DNA of 64,000 bases from Rhodospirillaceae bacterium (GTDB lineage: Bacteria > Pseudomonadota > Alphaproteobacteria > Bin65), in assembly GCA_028819475.1 (NCBI GenBank), contig JAPPLJ010000016.1:35960-99959 (forward strand). Direction: 5' to 3'. Shown piece by piece: positions 15,133 through 24,025 of the stretch (positions within the stretch are counted from its first letter, which is position 1; every line of letters begins with the position of its first letter). Position numbers and translations under genes: made by a program. The notes below the pieces were generated by a model. That model worked only from the letters and a program-made list of their open reading frames with translations, searched no databases and was not told the DNA's origin.

Positions 15133-16316
15133 TCGGCCGTCACCTTGTCAGGATTGTCGTTCGAATATTCGATGAGCCGCACATAGTCGGAACCCGCATT
15201 GCTGCCGGCGGCGAAGGAAATGACCCAGTCATCGATGCCGACGGGCTTCGTCGCCAGCGCGGACGCCAGGAATTTCTCGCGGGTCGGTTCATCCGGCATC
15301 CGTTCCAGGACCGCTATGACGAACCGGCCGACGATATAGCCTTCCAGGCTGTACGGCCCGGCGACGCGGGCGGCAGCCTCCGGGCTGGCCCGCCTGTACC
15401 GTGCAAGCGCCGACCGGAACCGCCGTACCAGTGCAATGCTCCCCTTGCGGACGTCTGGCGTTATCCTGGCGACGACCGCCGGTTCGAAGGAGCGGTCCAG
15501 CGATCTCCTGAGCAGATCGGTATTCACGATGGACAGCAGCCCCACGGCATAGGTGTCGCCGAGGGTCCGCGCCATGTTGATCGCATCCACGGCGTTCGTC
15601 GTGGTTGTCGCGAGCATGACGACGTCCAGGTCGGCCTTCTGCAGCAGAAACACGCTGCTATGAACCGAATGCGAGTGCCAGGAATAGGACGCCTTGGCCA
15701 GTATGGGCAGACCCAGGGCCTTCAGCGCTTCGTGGTAACTGTTCAGGACGGACCGGCCGAACGCATCGTCCTGATAGATGACGCCGAACCGGCGGGCGCC
15801 CAACTTGTTGAACATGTGGGAAACCAGCCGGCGCGTTTCCTCGCCATAGGAGGTCCGCAGGTTGACCACGTTCGGAAATCGCTTGCGGTCACGCAGGAAA
15901 TCCGCGCCCGACACGATTCCGACGAACGGCATTTTCGCGCGGCGCAGTATCGGAGCCATGCGCCGCGCCGTCGGAGAGCCGATGCCGCCGACGATCGCGA
16001 ACACGTTGTTGTCGGAGACAAACTTCATCGCATCGGCAGCGGCCTTTTCCGCCTGATACTCGTGGTCCCGCGACACCAGCTCGAGTCTCCGGCCGTTGAC
16101 GCCGCCCTGCAGGTTGCGTTCGTGGAAAGCGGCAAGAATGCCGGCGCTGACCTGCAGACCGGCGTGCCCGCACGGGCCGGAGAGACAACTGCTTTGACCG
16201 AATGTAATCGAATTGGCCGTCACGCCCGGCGCCTTGGCCCCGGAGCCTCCCGAACCGCCGACTAGGAAAAGCAACACAAGCATGAACACTGAAATCGGCC
16301 TAGCGGCTACGGCCAT
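15129..16316 (-). CDS. Periplasmic binding protein, type 1 (branched-chain amino-acid ABC receptor-like)
   Basis: 395 residues. A signal peptide is visible at residues 1-29 (hydrophobic SVFMLVLLFLVGG); there is no lipobox cysteine. The mature part follows the Leu/Ile/Val-binding (LivJ) pattern: ITFGQSSCLSGPCGHAG, a VGGIGSPTARRMAPIL block and VIYQDDAFGRSVL. ATG 16316 lies one base after the preceding stop. No livHMGF transport genes are present; instead it sits in an operon of SPFH proteins and a metal permease. It may therefore be a sensor or ligand-delivery protein for that system rather than part of a normal ABC transporter. Ligand unknown. Confidence 0.78.
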   Translation of the reverse strand: MAVAARPISVFMLVLLFLVGGSGGSGAKAPGVTANSITFGQSSCLSGPCGHAGLQVSAGILAAFHERNLQGGVNGRRLELVSRDHEYQAEKAAADAMKFVSDNNVFAIVGGIGSPTARRMAPILRRAKMPFVGIVSGADFLRDRKRFPNVVNLRTSYGEETRRLVSHMFNKLGARRFGVIYQDDAFGRSVLNSYHEALKALGLPILAKASYSWHSHSVHSSVFLLQKADLDVVMLATTTTNAVDAINMARTLGDTYAVGLLSIVNTDLLRRSLDRSFEPAVVARITPDVRKGSIALVRRFRSALARYRRASPEAAARVAGPYSLEGYIVGRFVIAVLERMPDEPTREKFLASALATKPVGIDDWVISFAAGSNAGSDYVRLIEYSNDNPDKVTAE

Positions 16317-16317
16317 C

Positions 16318-17763
16318 TCATTTCTCTGACTTCGCAGTTGCGGTTTTCGCCCGCTTTTCTTTTCCCGGCTTTGCCTTCGGCGGTTTCCCCGGCTTGGCAC
16401 CCGCCGTTTTTGCCGGCTTGGGCCCGGCTTTCCTTGCCCGGGCGGGTGCCTCATCGTCTTCTTCGTCGGTCCGGACGGTCGTTCGGGTCACCAGCGGCTG
16501 CTCGTTTTTCTCCGCCGATGCCGCGACGCCGGTCGATGCGACATGGCGATGGCTGAAGATGGAGAGATCGTCGAAGATCAGAGACCGCGGCCGGGCGCTG
16601 CTCAGATGGTGGCGTTCGCTGCCCGCTGCGTGAAGGCGGCCGCTGATCAGGAAACGGTCCGCCCCGGTATTCTCGAAACCGTGGCGGCGTTTCTCGCTGG
16701 CCGTGGTCAGGGAACGGCGCCCGCCCACCAGCTGGTCTCTTACGGTCGCAGGCCGCCCGGAAGCGCCGGCCGATGCGACCGCAGCCGGCATGCGGCCGAC
16801 ACCCGGCACGAATCCGTCGACCATATTGATGTCGATCGCCGAAGCATCGCCGGGATTTACCGCCGAAAGCGTCGCGTCGCGGAAAATACTGCGCATCCGC
16901 TGCCAATAGCGCGTCACCGTCACCGAAGAGGACTGCTTGCGATAGACGGCCAGCAGATCCGAAAACATCTTGGCGCTGCTTCCCGCCTGCATCACACGCT
17001 CCTTCGCCCTGGCCCTGGCGTTCGTCACCACGGCCTCGGCCTGGCCCCTGCTGCGGGCCAGAAGCTGTTCCGTTCTCCGTCTCGCGTCGCTGACCGACTG
17101 GATGCTCTCGGCGATTGCGTCGCTGACGTCCCGGAATGCCGCGACGGTTTCCTCGATGGGCCGCAAATCGACGATATTGAGCGCCAGCAGTTCGATGCCG
17201 ATATCGTTGGCCTTCAGATAGGCCGTGGTGCTCTTGAACAGGTGCGCCTGGATGACGTCGCGGTTATTGGTAAAAATCAGGTCGATATAGTTCCTGCCCA
17301 TAATGTCGATCAGGCGTTCGCGCACGATCAACGTCAGGACGGTTTCCGGATCGACCGTTGCGTAGAGGTATTTTCTCAGGTCTCCGATTTTGAACTGCAG
17401 CGCCACATCGGCTTCGAAGAGGTTCGCGTCGCCCGAGAGCATCGAAAAGGAGACACTGCCCTTTTCGCCCTGCGTCGCAACATTGCTTCGGGTTATGCGC
17501 ATGACCTTGCGGACATGGGCCCGTTCGACGAACGGCAGGGCGTAGTGCAGCCCCGGCGGAACTTTCGGGACCACCACCTTGCCGAAACGGGTGAGGACCG
17601 CTTCTTCTTCTTTCTTTACGACGTAGAATCCGCTCGCCAGGAACGCCAGCACCGCGACGGCCGACAGCGACGCGAGGATGATCCTCTTCCGCGCGCCCAG
17701 AAAATCGAAAACCGCGTAGATGGCGCGTGTGCTCGGCGCCAGATCTTCGGGAATTTCCGGCAT
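16318..17763 (-). CDS. SPFH/band-7 membrane protein (HflK-like) with basic C-terminal tail
   Basis: 481 residues: one membrane helix at about 27-48, then an SPFH domain (EEEAVLTRFGKVV, PPGLHYALPF) with a helical region to about residue 290. A long low-complexity region follows and ends in a Lys/Pro/Ala-rich tail (about 425-481, AKPGKPPKAKPGKEKR). HflK and HflC normally form a membrane ring around the FtsH protease; a basic tail like this is not usual and may bind nucleic acid or acidic lipid. The gene follows the HflC-like gene by 12 bases. With the other SPFH proteins it gives three SPFH domains in one operon. Confidence 0.78.
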   Translation of the reverse strand: MPEIPEDLAPSTRAIYAVFDFLGARKRIILASLSAVAVLAFLASGFYVVKKEEEAVLTRFGKVVVPKVPPGLHYALPFVERAHVRKVMRITRSNVATQGEKGSVSFSMLSGDANLFEADVALQFKIGDLRKYLYATVDPETVLTLIVRERLIDIMGRNYIDLIFTNNRDVIQAHLFKSTTAYLKANDIGIELLALNIVDLRPIEETVAAFRDVSDAIAESIQSVSDARRRTEQLLARSRGQAEAVVTNARARAKERVMQAGSSAKMFSDLLAVYRKQSSSVTVTRYWQRMRSIFRDATLSAVNPGDASAIDINMVDGFVPGVGRMPAAVASAGASGRPATVRDQLVGGRRSLTTASEKRRHGFENTGADRFLISGRLHAAGSERHHLSSARPRSLIFDDLSIFSHRHVASTGVAASAEKNEQPLVTRTTVRTDEEDDEAPARARKAGPKPAKTAGAKPGKPPKAKPGKEKRAKTATAKSEK

Positions 17764-17775
17764 GGCTTCGGCCCG

Positions 17776-18696
17776 CTATTCCTGCGCCTGGCCCGGCGGC
17801 TGGCCCGGCGACGGAACTGTCCTGCCGTCGAGATATTTGAACAGCTCGTTGTCGGCGGGCAGGATCAGGGTTGTGTTCTTGTCGATGATCGAATCGTAGC
17901 TGTCGAGCGCCCGGATGAACTTGTAGAAGGCCGGATCCTTGCGGTAGGCCGCGGACAGCGTTTTCAGGGCATCGGCCTCGGCGCGGCCGAGGATGGCGGT
18001 CGCTTCGGCATGGGCCGCCGCCATGATCTTCTGATGTTCGTTGATCGCGAACGCCTCGATACCGATGGCCCGTTCCTCGCCTTCGCTGCGGTAGCGCGCG
18101 GCGATGCGGGCGCGTTCGGAAATCATCCGCTTGATGACGCTGGGGCGGTTTTCCGCCGGCAGGGTGTATTCGACCAGTCCGGCGCGCAGCACGTCGATGC
18201 CGTAATCCGATGCGGCGACGGATTTGATCTGATCGAGAATTTCCCCGGCGATCTTGGCCATGTCCTCATGCGCCAGGCCGAGGCTGACGAATGCGTCCCG
18301 CGACTTGTTGCTGACGACGATGCCGACGCTCGACCTGTACAGGTCGCTCAGCCGCTTCACGGCATTGGTTTCGGTCCGGATGGCCTCGACGAAGCGAACG
18401 GGATTGGAGACGCGCCACAACAGATAGCCGTCCACCAGGACGTTCTTCTGATCTTCGGTGATGAACTCCTGCTTGAGGCCCGTCAACGGGCGCACGCGCC
18501 GGTCGATCTTGTAGACCATCGAAATCGGCGTCGGCAGCTTGAAGTGGAGGCCCGGACCTTTGACCGGCGGAACGATCCTGCCGAAATTGGTCAGGACGCC
18601 CTGCTCCGATTCGTCGATCACATAGTGTATGTCCCAGGCGATGACGCCCGCGAACAGGACCGCGGCAGCGGCGGCGATGGTCTTGCGCCTGCTCAT
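17776..18696 (-). CDS. HflC-like SPFH protease-modulator protein
   Basis: 306 residues. A single N-terminal membrane helix (residues 5-24) is followed by ESEQGVLTNFGRIV and PPVKGPGLHFKLP, the start of an SPFH domain, then the ERARIAARYRSEGEERA helix typical of HflC. A conserved C-terminal segment ends before a short Gln/Pro-rich tail. ATG 18696 overlaps the stop of the permease-HflK fusion (ATGA). HflC with HflK controls FtsH proteolysis at the inner membrane in other bacteria; here its HflK partner is most likely the SPFH part of the fusion protein encoded just upstream. Confidence 0.85.
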   Translation of the reverse strand: MSRRKTIAAAAAVLFAGVIAWDIHYVIDESEQGVLTNFGRIVPPVKGPGLHFKLPTPISMVYKIDRRVRPLTGLKQEFITEDQKNVLVDGYLLWRVSNPVRFVEAIRTETNAVKRLSDLYRSSVGIVVSNKSRDAFVSLGLAHEDMAKIAGEILDQIKSVAASDYGIDVLRAGLVEYTLPAENRPSVIKRMISERARIAARYRSEGEERAIGIEAFAINEHQKIMAAAHAEATAILGRAEADALKTLSAAYRKDPAFYKFIRALDSYDSIIDKNTTLILPADNELFKYLDGRTVPSPGQPPGQAQE

Positions 18697-21050
18697 GGCC
18701 GGCCTCCGGTAGTCTGGGTCTTGTGTCCGGCCTTGCCTGCGTGCCCCGGACGCTTCAGGCGCCGGTGCCCCGCGCCGGCTGCGCCGTTCGAGGATTTCCA
18801 CACGGCGACCTTTTTCAGCGTTTCTTCGCTGGGCACGATGATCTTGCTCCGGCCGGCGAGCGACGTCTCCAGCTTTTCGCGCCACAACATGTAGTGGAGC
18901 ACGTCGGGCGCTGTCCGGACGGCGCCGGCAACGTCGCGGATCGCCTTGCTCTCCGCCGCCGATGTCACCGATCTCCGCGCGGCTTCGCCCTTCGCCTGCT
19001 GGACTTCGTAGACGGCGTTGCCGTGGGCCCGGGGAATCAGCGAGACGGTCAGGCGCTGGGCGTTGACGATGATGCGCTCTCGGTCGTCCTGGGAACTCGA
19101 GACCTCGCGGAACGCACTCATCGAATCGTTGACCGGGTTGACCGACAGCAGACTGACCTTCACCAGTTCGATGGCGTCGAGCATGGCGCTGTCCCCGCCG
19201 GCCATCAGGTTCTTGAACACCCGCTCGATATGGGATTGCAATTGCGCCCGCTCGACGTTGAGCAGCGTGTCGAGCGTCCGCCCGGCCACGAACTTGCGCA
19301 ATTCCTTGCGAACATTGTCGCCGATCACCTGCTCCGGATTCGCGACCCGATAGTAGTAGGTGTAGGGGTCCTTGACCCGATACTGCACGTTCAGCGACAT
19401 CGACATGAGGTTGACGTCGCCGGTGAGATATTCGTTCGCCGTGCCGCTGGTGACGGACTTCACCACCCGCACCGGCCAGCGGTCCGCCTGCGCAAAGGGC
19501 CAGGGCGCGAGATAGTGGAGGCCGGGCGGCAGGTCGCGCCACACGACCGCGCCGAACAGCCGCCCGTAGCCGACCTCGCCGTGCCGCACGACCATGAGGC
19601 CGCTCGCCAGGAAGGCGACGGCCAGCGCGGCCAGGATGCCGGCGCCGGCCGGCGTGCGCGGGCGGAACAGGCCCCTGACGGGCTCGTTGCCCGTGAGCCG
19701 GGCCCACCAGCCCGCCAGCGGCGTCGTGACCGGGCGCAGGTTGGAAAACAGGTCCTGATAGCCGGTCTTGAACGCGCCGGCCCGGAAGCGCCAGAGCATG
19801 AGGGCGAAGAGGCCGAGCGCGCCGGCCCATTGCAGGGTCAGGAGCGCCGGCGAATCGGACGCGTCGAGATTCACCGCAAGCGACAGGCCGAAGGCGATCA
19901 TCAGGAGGTCGACGGCGATACCCAACGCCAGCGTTACGGCGATCACGGAACCGACATAGACCGAGGCGAAACGCGCGCCGAACTGGCTCGCGACGATGGC
20001 GATGGTGCCGGTATTGGTCGCCGGGCCGGTCATCAGGAAGATGAGCGCAGCGCCCGGGCTGAATCCCTTGGCCACCAGGGCTGCGGCGATCGGGGTGCTG
20101 GCCGAGGCGCAGATGTACAGCGGGATCCCGACGAGGACCATGACCGGATAGGAGAGCCAGCGGGCGTATTCGTAGGCCATGAGGTCGCTGGGAATGGCGA
20201 GGTAGATGACGCCGCCCAGCAGCACGCCGACGAGCAGGGCGAAGAGAATGTCGTCCGCGACCTCGATGAAGCCGTAGCGCAGAATGTGTCTGCAGACGGT
20301 GCTGAAGGAGAGGCCGCTGAGATCGCGCCCGCCGACCGTCGGCGGCTCGGTGCGCACTTCGGGAAGCGACAGGAACTCCCGGTAGAATTCGGGCTTGATC
20401 CAGGTCATGGACCGGGCGCGCCCGACGCCCTGGTTCAACCGCGCCAGCCAGGTCACGAAGAAGGCCTTGAAGGCGGCCGGGCTGATGTAGCAGTCGTCGT
20501 CGCCCGGGATCAGCGTCTTGTGGCTGTGATCGTGCCCGTCATGGTCGTGGGAATGATCGTGGTCGTGGCCGAGGTGGTCGTGATCGTGATGGTCGTGATC
20601 GTGGCTGTCGCCGGCCGCCGGCTCGTCGGCGTCGGCGCCGCGGATCATCCCGATGCAGAAGATGCCCGCTACGACGCCGGTAATGAAGCTGATGAACGGC
20701 CGGACCACCGCAGCCACGGGGCCGAAGAACGCGTTGGTGACGAGGATCGAATCCGCGCCCGTCTCCGGCGCGGTGATCAGGAACGACATGCAGGACGAAC
20801 GCGAGGCCCCCTTGCGCCGCATTTCGGCGACGACCGGGACCACGGAACAGCTGCAGAGCGGCATCGGCACGCCGATGGCGGCGCTGGACGCGACGGATTT
20901 CAGGCTGTCATGGCGCAGCCATTTCAGGACCGCGTCCCGCGAAATGAAGACGTGAATCAGCCCTGCCAGGAACAGGCCGAGCAGAAGCATCGGCCCGAGC
21001 AGCAGAAAAGAAGACCAGAGAAAATCAAGAAAAAGGATTAAGTTTTCCAC
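18693..21050 (-). CDS. Fusion of SO_0444/ArsP-like metal permease with HflK-type SPFH domain
   Basis: 785 residues. Residues about 1-420 form a multi-pass permease of the COG0701 type with the PMPLCSCSVVP motif (cysteines 66 and 68). A loop at 149-177 holds 14 histidines alternating with aspartate. The second half of the permease has the ICASASTPIAAALVAKGFSPG and TGPATNTG motifs. A further membrane helix at about 470-488 is followed by an SPFH domain (VRHGEVGYGRLFG, LPPGLHYLAPWP) and an HflK-like helical region. GTG 21050 was chosen because AGGA lies seven bases upstream and it starts just before the first helix; a frame from 21119 adds 23 residues. SO_0444-type permeases export copper or zinc, so a metal role with stabilisation by SPFH proteins is inferred. 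Confidence 0.82.
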   Translation of the reverse strand: MENLILFLDFLWSSFLLLGPMLLLGLFLAGLIHVFISRDAVLKWLRHDSLKSVASSAAIGVPMPLCSCSVVPVVAEMRRKGASRSSCMSFLITAPETGADSILVTNAFFGPVAAVVRPFISFITGVVAGIFCIGMIRGADADEPAAGDSHDHDHHDHDHLGHDHDHSHDHDGHDHSHKTLIPGDDDCYISPAAFKAFFVTWLARLNQGVGRARSMTWIKPEFYREFLSLPEVRTEPPTVGGRDLSGLSFSTVCRHILRYGFIEVADDILFALLVGVLLGGVIYLAIPSDLMAYEYARWLSYPVMVLVGIPLYICASASTPIAAALVAKGFSPGAALIFLMTGPATNTGTIAIVASQFGARFASVYVGSVIAVTLALGIAVDLLMIAFGLSLAVNLDASDSPALLTLQWAGALGLFALMLWRFRAGAFKTGYQDLFSNLRPVTTPLAGWWARLTGNEPVRGLFRPRTPAGAGILAALAVAFLASGLMVVRHGEVGYGRLFGAVVWRDLPPGLHYLAPWPFAQADRWPVRVVKSVTSGTANEYLTGDVNLMSMSLNVQYRVKDPYTYYYRVANPEQVIGDNVRKELRKFVAGRTLDTLLNVERAQLQSHIERVFKNLMAGGDSAMLDAIELVKVSLLSVNPVNDSMSAFREVSSSQDDRERIIVNAQRLTVSLIPRAHGNAVYEVQQAKGEAARRSVTSAAESKAIRDVAGAVRTAPDVLHYMLWREKLETSLAGRSKIIVPSEETLKKVAVWKSSNGAAGAGHRRLKRPGHAGKAGHKTQTTGGRP

Positions 21051-21229
21051 CACGCTTTCCTGCGCAGTTTGCGCCCGAAAAAATGCACTATGTCGCGACA
21101 ACGGGAGCGATGTCAACAATTGCCGCGCGAGGACAATTTCCGTTCTCGAAAACCGAAAAAAATTCCATTAGTTGCAGACAATAGATCGCCGGGTTGCAGA
21201 AAGTTTTTGCACTTCAGAACAGAAATTGC

Positions 21230-21250
21230 GTTATAATATAAAATATTAAT
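21230..21250. promoter_or_regulatory. Candidate Zur-type operator upstream of the permease-HflK operon
   Basis: GTTATAATATAAAATATTAA is a near-palindromic AT-rich stretch in a GC-rich region, 180 bases before the operon start. It resembles the GTTATAATATAAC core reported for alphaproteobacterial Zur sites. This is inference from pattern only; it could equally be a plain promoter. Confidence 0.4.
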
Positions 21251-21575
21251 TCTGAAAATAGGATAGTGAAGGACATTTGCGGCAGTCGGCGCGCTTGTCC
21301 GAACCGGCAGGCCGGGAGGCCCGTTCGACCGTTTCCCGCGGCCAATCTTCCGACCGCACCGCGGCTATCCGCAATCCGCCGGCGAAGGCTGCTTCCGCGC
21401 ACTGCGTTCGGCATTTCTGCGCCGCCCGGCGTTTCCCGGTTGCCGACACCGATACGGCATCCTGCATTCCGCCCGGCCGCGTCCGCATGAGACCCGGCGA
21501 AGCCGCAGAGTTCCGATCTGCGTGTTTCGATCTGCATGATGCGCGCGGAAGATTCAGGGCTGCATGCAGACAAAA

Positions 21576-21598
21576 GTTATGTTATCTTGTAATGAAAC
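21576..21598. promoter_or_regulatory. Candidate Zur/Fur-type operator upstream of the znuA-like gene
   Basis: A 23-base imperfect dyad starting GTTATGTTATC and ending TAATGAAAC, with GTT and TTA on the left matched by TAA and AAC on the right. It lies 240 bases before the znuA-like start. znuA genes are normally Zur-repressed, which supports the call. Confidence 0.4.
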
Positions 21599-21838
21599 AA
21601 TTTTCGTGTTCGGCATTTTTCATTATCGGGAAACAATGATATTGGCTTGCACAGGGAGCCACCCCTCGAATCCGGAATATTCCGGTGTACGGGCGCCGAC
21701 TAGGTCCGCCTTACGGCGGGAATGGTGGAGCATTCGGCCCCGGTCCTGCCGGTCGGAGTGACTTGCGAACCGGCAGAAGTTCTGATCGAAACCGGCCGGG
21801 ACCGATGCGAGTCGTCCGGCCGAACGGCACGGGCAGCC

Positions 21839-22777
21839 ATGAAATATCTACTCCTTCTCGCCGCCTTTTTTTCTCTGGCGACCCTGCATGCGCCGCAGGC
21901 GCGCGCCGTCGAAGTCGTCGTCAGCATCAAGCCGGTCCATTCCCTCGTCGCCGCTGTGATGGGCAAGACCGGCAAGCCGCGCCTGCTGCTGGGCGGCGAC
22001 GTGTCCCCGCACACATACCCGTTGCGCCCGTCCGAGGCCCGGGCGCTGACCGGGGCCGGTCTCGTCGTCTGGATCGGCAGGAATTTCGAGAAATTCCTCG
22101 ATCGCCCGATCGCCGGTCTCGGCTCCGGCGCGAGAGTCCAGACCTTGCGCGACGCGGCGGGGATGCGGTTGCTGCCGGCCCGCGGCGGCGGCATATGGGA
22201 GGCCGGCCGGAGCCGGGTTCATGTCGACGAGACCGAGGAACCCGGCCACGATCACAGCGGGTTCGACATGCATATCTGGCTCGATCCCGCCAACGCCCGC
22301 CGCATCGTCGAGGTCGTCGCCGAATCGCTCGTCCGCATCGATCCCGGCCGCACCGACACCTATCGAAAGAATGCCGCGGCCACGCGAAAGCGGATCGCCG
22401 CGCTCGAGGAATCGTTGCGAGCGCGGCTGGAGCCGGTCCGGCGGCGTGCGTTCATCGTATTCCACGATGCCTTCCAGTATTTCGAGTTCGCGTTCGGCCT
22501 CAACAGCAAGGGCGCCATCGCCGTCGATCCGGCACAACCGCCCGGCGCCAGACGGCTGGCGGAGCTGCGCGCCGCCCTTGCCGATTACAATATCGGTTGC
22601 GTGTTTTCCGAACCGCAGTTCGAGCCGGACCTCGTTCGGACCGTCATCGAGGGGACGCGAATCAGGACAGGAACGCTCGATCCGCTGGGCTTCGGCGTCG
22701 AGCCGGGCCCGGACGCCTGGTTCGCGATCATGCGCCGCCTGGGCGACGCCATCGCGGAATGTCTCGGCAGGCCCTGA
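21839..22777 (+). CDS. ZnuA-like periplasmic zinc-binding protein
   Basis: 312 residues. A signal peptide (residues 1-23, cleavage after ARA) leads into a TroA-fold protein. Likely zinc ligands are H58 (PHTYPLRPS), H145 (DMHIWLDP) and H209 (VFHDAFQYFE), matching the three histidines of ZnuA. The usual His/Asp-rich loop before MHIWLDP is short (GHDHSG). ATG 21839 was chosen because the signal peptide begins there; the longer frame from 21722 has no support. The transport partners znuB and znuC are not in the window. The next gene is a Na/Pi-type transporter, and a metal-permease operon diverges from it. Confidence 0.82.
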   Translation: MKYLLLLAAFFSLATLHAPQARAVEVVVSIKPVHSLVAAVMGKTGKPRLLLGGDVSPHTYPLRPSEARALTGAGLVVWIGRNFEKFLDRPIAGLGSGARVQTLRDAAGMRLLPARGGGIWEAGRSRVHVDETEEPGHDHSGFDMHIWLDPANARRIVEVVAESLVRIDPGRTDTYRKNAAATRKRIAALEESLRARLEPVRRRAFIVFHDAFQYFEFAFGLNSKGAIAVDPAQPPGARRLAELRAALADYNIGCVFSEPQFEPDLVRTVIEGTRIRTGTLDPLGFGVEPGPDAWFAIMRRLGDAIAECLGRP

Positions 22778-22885
22778 TTTCTCCGGTGCCGTCCTTCGTT
22801 CCGCAGGCCGGGCGGCGTCTACTGATTTTTCCGCGGCGCTCCTCTAGATTGGGGAGGCCCGATCCCGAACGGAGAGAAATCCCGG

Positions 22886-24025
22886 ATGGCTCCCGAGACC
22901 CGGAGATCCGGCTGGTACCGGATCCTTTCCTGGCTCGTCCTTGCGGCGGCACTCTACGCTTTGCTCGTGGCAGTCGGCGTCGTCGGCAAGGGCTTCCGCC
23001 TGGCGTTCGGCGGTGCGGAGGGGGTTGGGGCGCTGTTCGAATTCGCGACGAACCCGTTCATCGGGCTGGTTCTCGGCATCCTTGCAACCGCCCTGATCCA
23101 GTCGTCCAGCACCGTCACGTCGATCATCGTCGGCCTCGTGGCGGGCGGCATGCCGATCGCCATGGCGATCCCCATGGTGATGGGCGCCAATGTCGGAACG
23201 ACGGTGACCAACACGCTTGTCAGCTTCGGCCATATCAAGCGGCCGGCGGAGTTCAGAAAGGCGTTTGCCGCCGCCACCATTCACGACTTCTTCAATCTGC
23301 TCAGCATCGCGATTTTCCTGCCGCTGGAGCTCGCCTTCGGCCTGCTCGAAAAACTGAGCGGCGCGGTGAGCCATGTCGTCGAAAGCATCGGGACGGTCGA
23401 CGCCGGCGGGAAGGGCGTCTTCAAGACCGTCATCGGCGCCGGGACGGAATTCATCGAGTCGCTGACGGCGCCGCTGCCCGACGTCTGGGCCGGTTCGGTC
23501 CTGATCGTCGGCGGAATCGCGCTGATCCTGCTGTCGATCCTGTATCTCGGCAATGCCCTGAAGACCGTATTCGTGGGCAGAGCCAGGAGAATCCTGCAGG
23601 CGGCGGTCGCCAGGGGGCCGGTGACCGGGATCTGCTCCGGCACCCTGGTCACGGTGCTCGTGCAATCGTCGTCGACCACCACGAGCATCATCGTGCCGCT
23701 GGCGGGAAGCGGCGTGATCGGGCTGCGCCACGCCTACCCGTTCACGCTTGGCGCCAACATCGGCACGACCGTGACCGCGCTGCTCGCCGCGACGGCGATC
23801 GTCGGCCCGACCCATGCCGTCGCGCACCAGATCGCAATTGCGCATTTTCTCTACAATCTGATGGGCGTCGCCGTGATCTACAGCATCCCCTGGCTGCGCG
23901 AGATCCCGATTGCGGGCGCGGAGTGGATCGCACGGCTCGGCAGCGAACGGAAATGGGCGGCCATGGCGTACATCCTCTCGGTATTTTTCGGCATTCCGGG
24001 CGCCCTCGTGTATGTGACGGCATAG
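22886..24025 (+). CDS. Na/Pi-cotransporter family (NptA-like) membrane protein
   Basis: 379 residues, almost entirely membrane-spanning, with the internal duplication that defines the family. Each half has a QSSST motif (IQSSSTVTSIIVG and VQSSSTTTSIIVP) followed by a GANxGTTVT motif. Family members move phosphate with sodium, though many bacterial forms are unproven. The C-terminal PhoU-like domain of the longer forms is absent. The gene follows the znuA-like gene by 108 bases and may be co-transcribed. A link between phosphate-type transport and zinc handling is unclear. Confidence 0.82.
   Translation: MAPETRRSGWYRILSWLVLAAALYALLVAVGVVGKGFRLAFGGAEGVGALFEFATNPFIGLVLGILATALIQSSSTVTSIIVGLVAGGMPIAMAIPMVMGANVGTTVTNTLVSFGHIKRPAEFRKAFAAATIHDFFNLLSIAIFLPLELAFGLLEKLSGAVSHVVESIGTVDAGGKGVFKTVIGAGTEFIESLTAPLPDVWAGSVLIVGGIALILLSILYLGNALKTVFVGRARRILQAAVARGPVTGICSGTLVTVLVQSSSTTTSIIVPLAGSGVIGLRHAYPFTLGANIGTTVTALLAATAIVGPTHAVAHQIAIAHFLYNLMGVAVIYSIPWLREIPIAGAEWIARLGSERKWAAMAYILSVFFGIPGALVYVTA

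Larger units (their letters stand above)
21051..21838. other. 788-bp divergent control region between the SPFH-permease operon and the znuA-like gene
   Basis: No gene is supported here. Two AT-rich patches stand out in GC-rich surroundings: 21160-21260, near the permease side, and 21560-21640, near the znuA side. Each contains a dyad resembling a Zur or Fur-type operator (listed separately). A short hairpin (CCGCC-TTA-CGGCGG) lies near 21708. Open frames crossing 21260-21640 have no recognisable content. Confidence 0.6.

Noticed and set aside
21277..21639. 120-codon plus-strand frame in the divergent control region
   Set aside because: No family-like content, it covers a candidate operator, and there is no ribosome-binding site.
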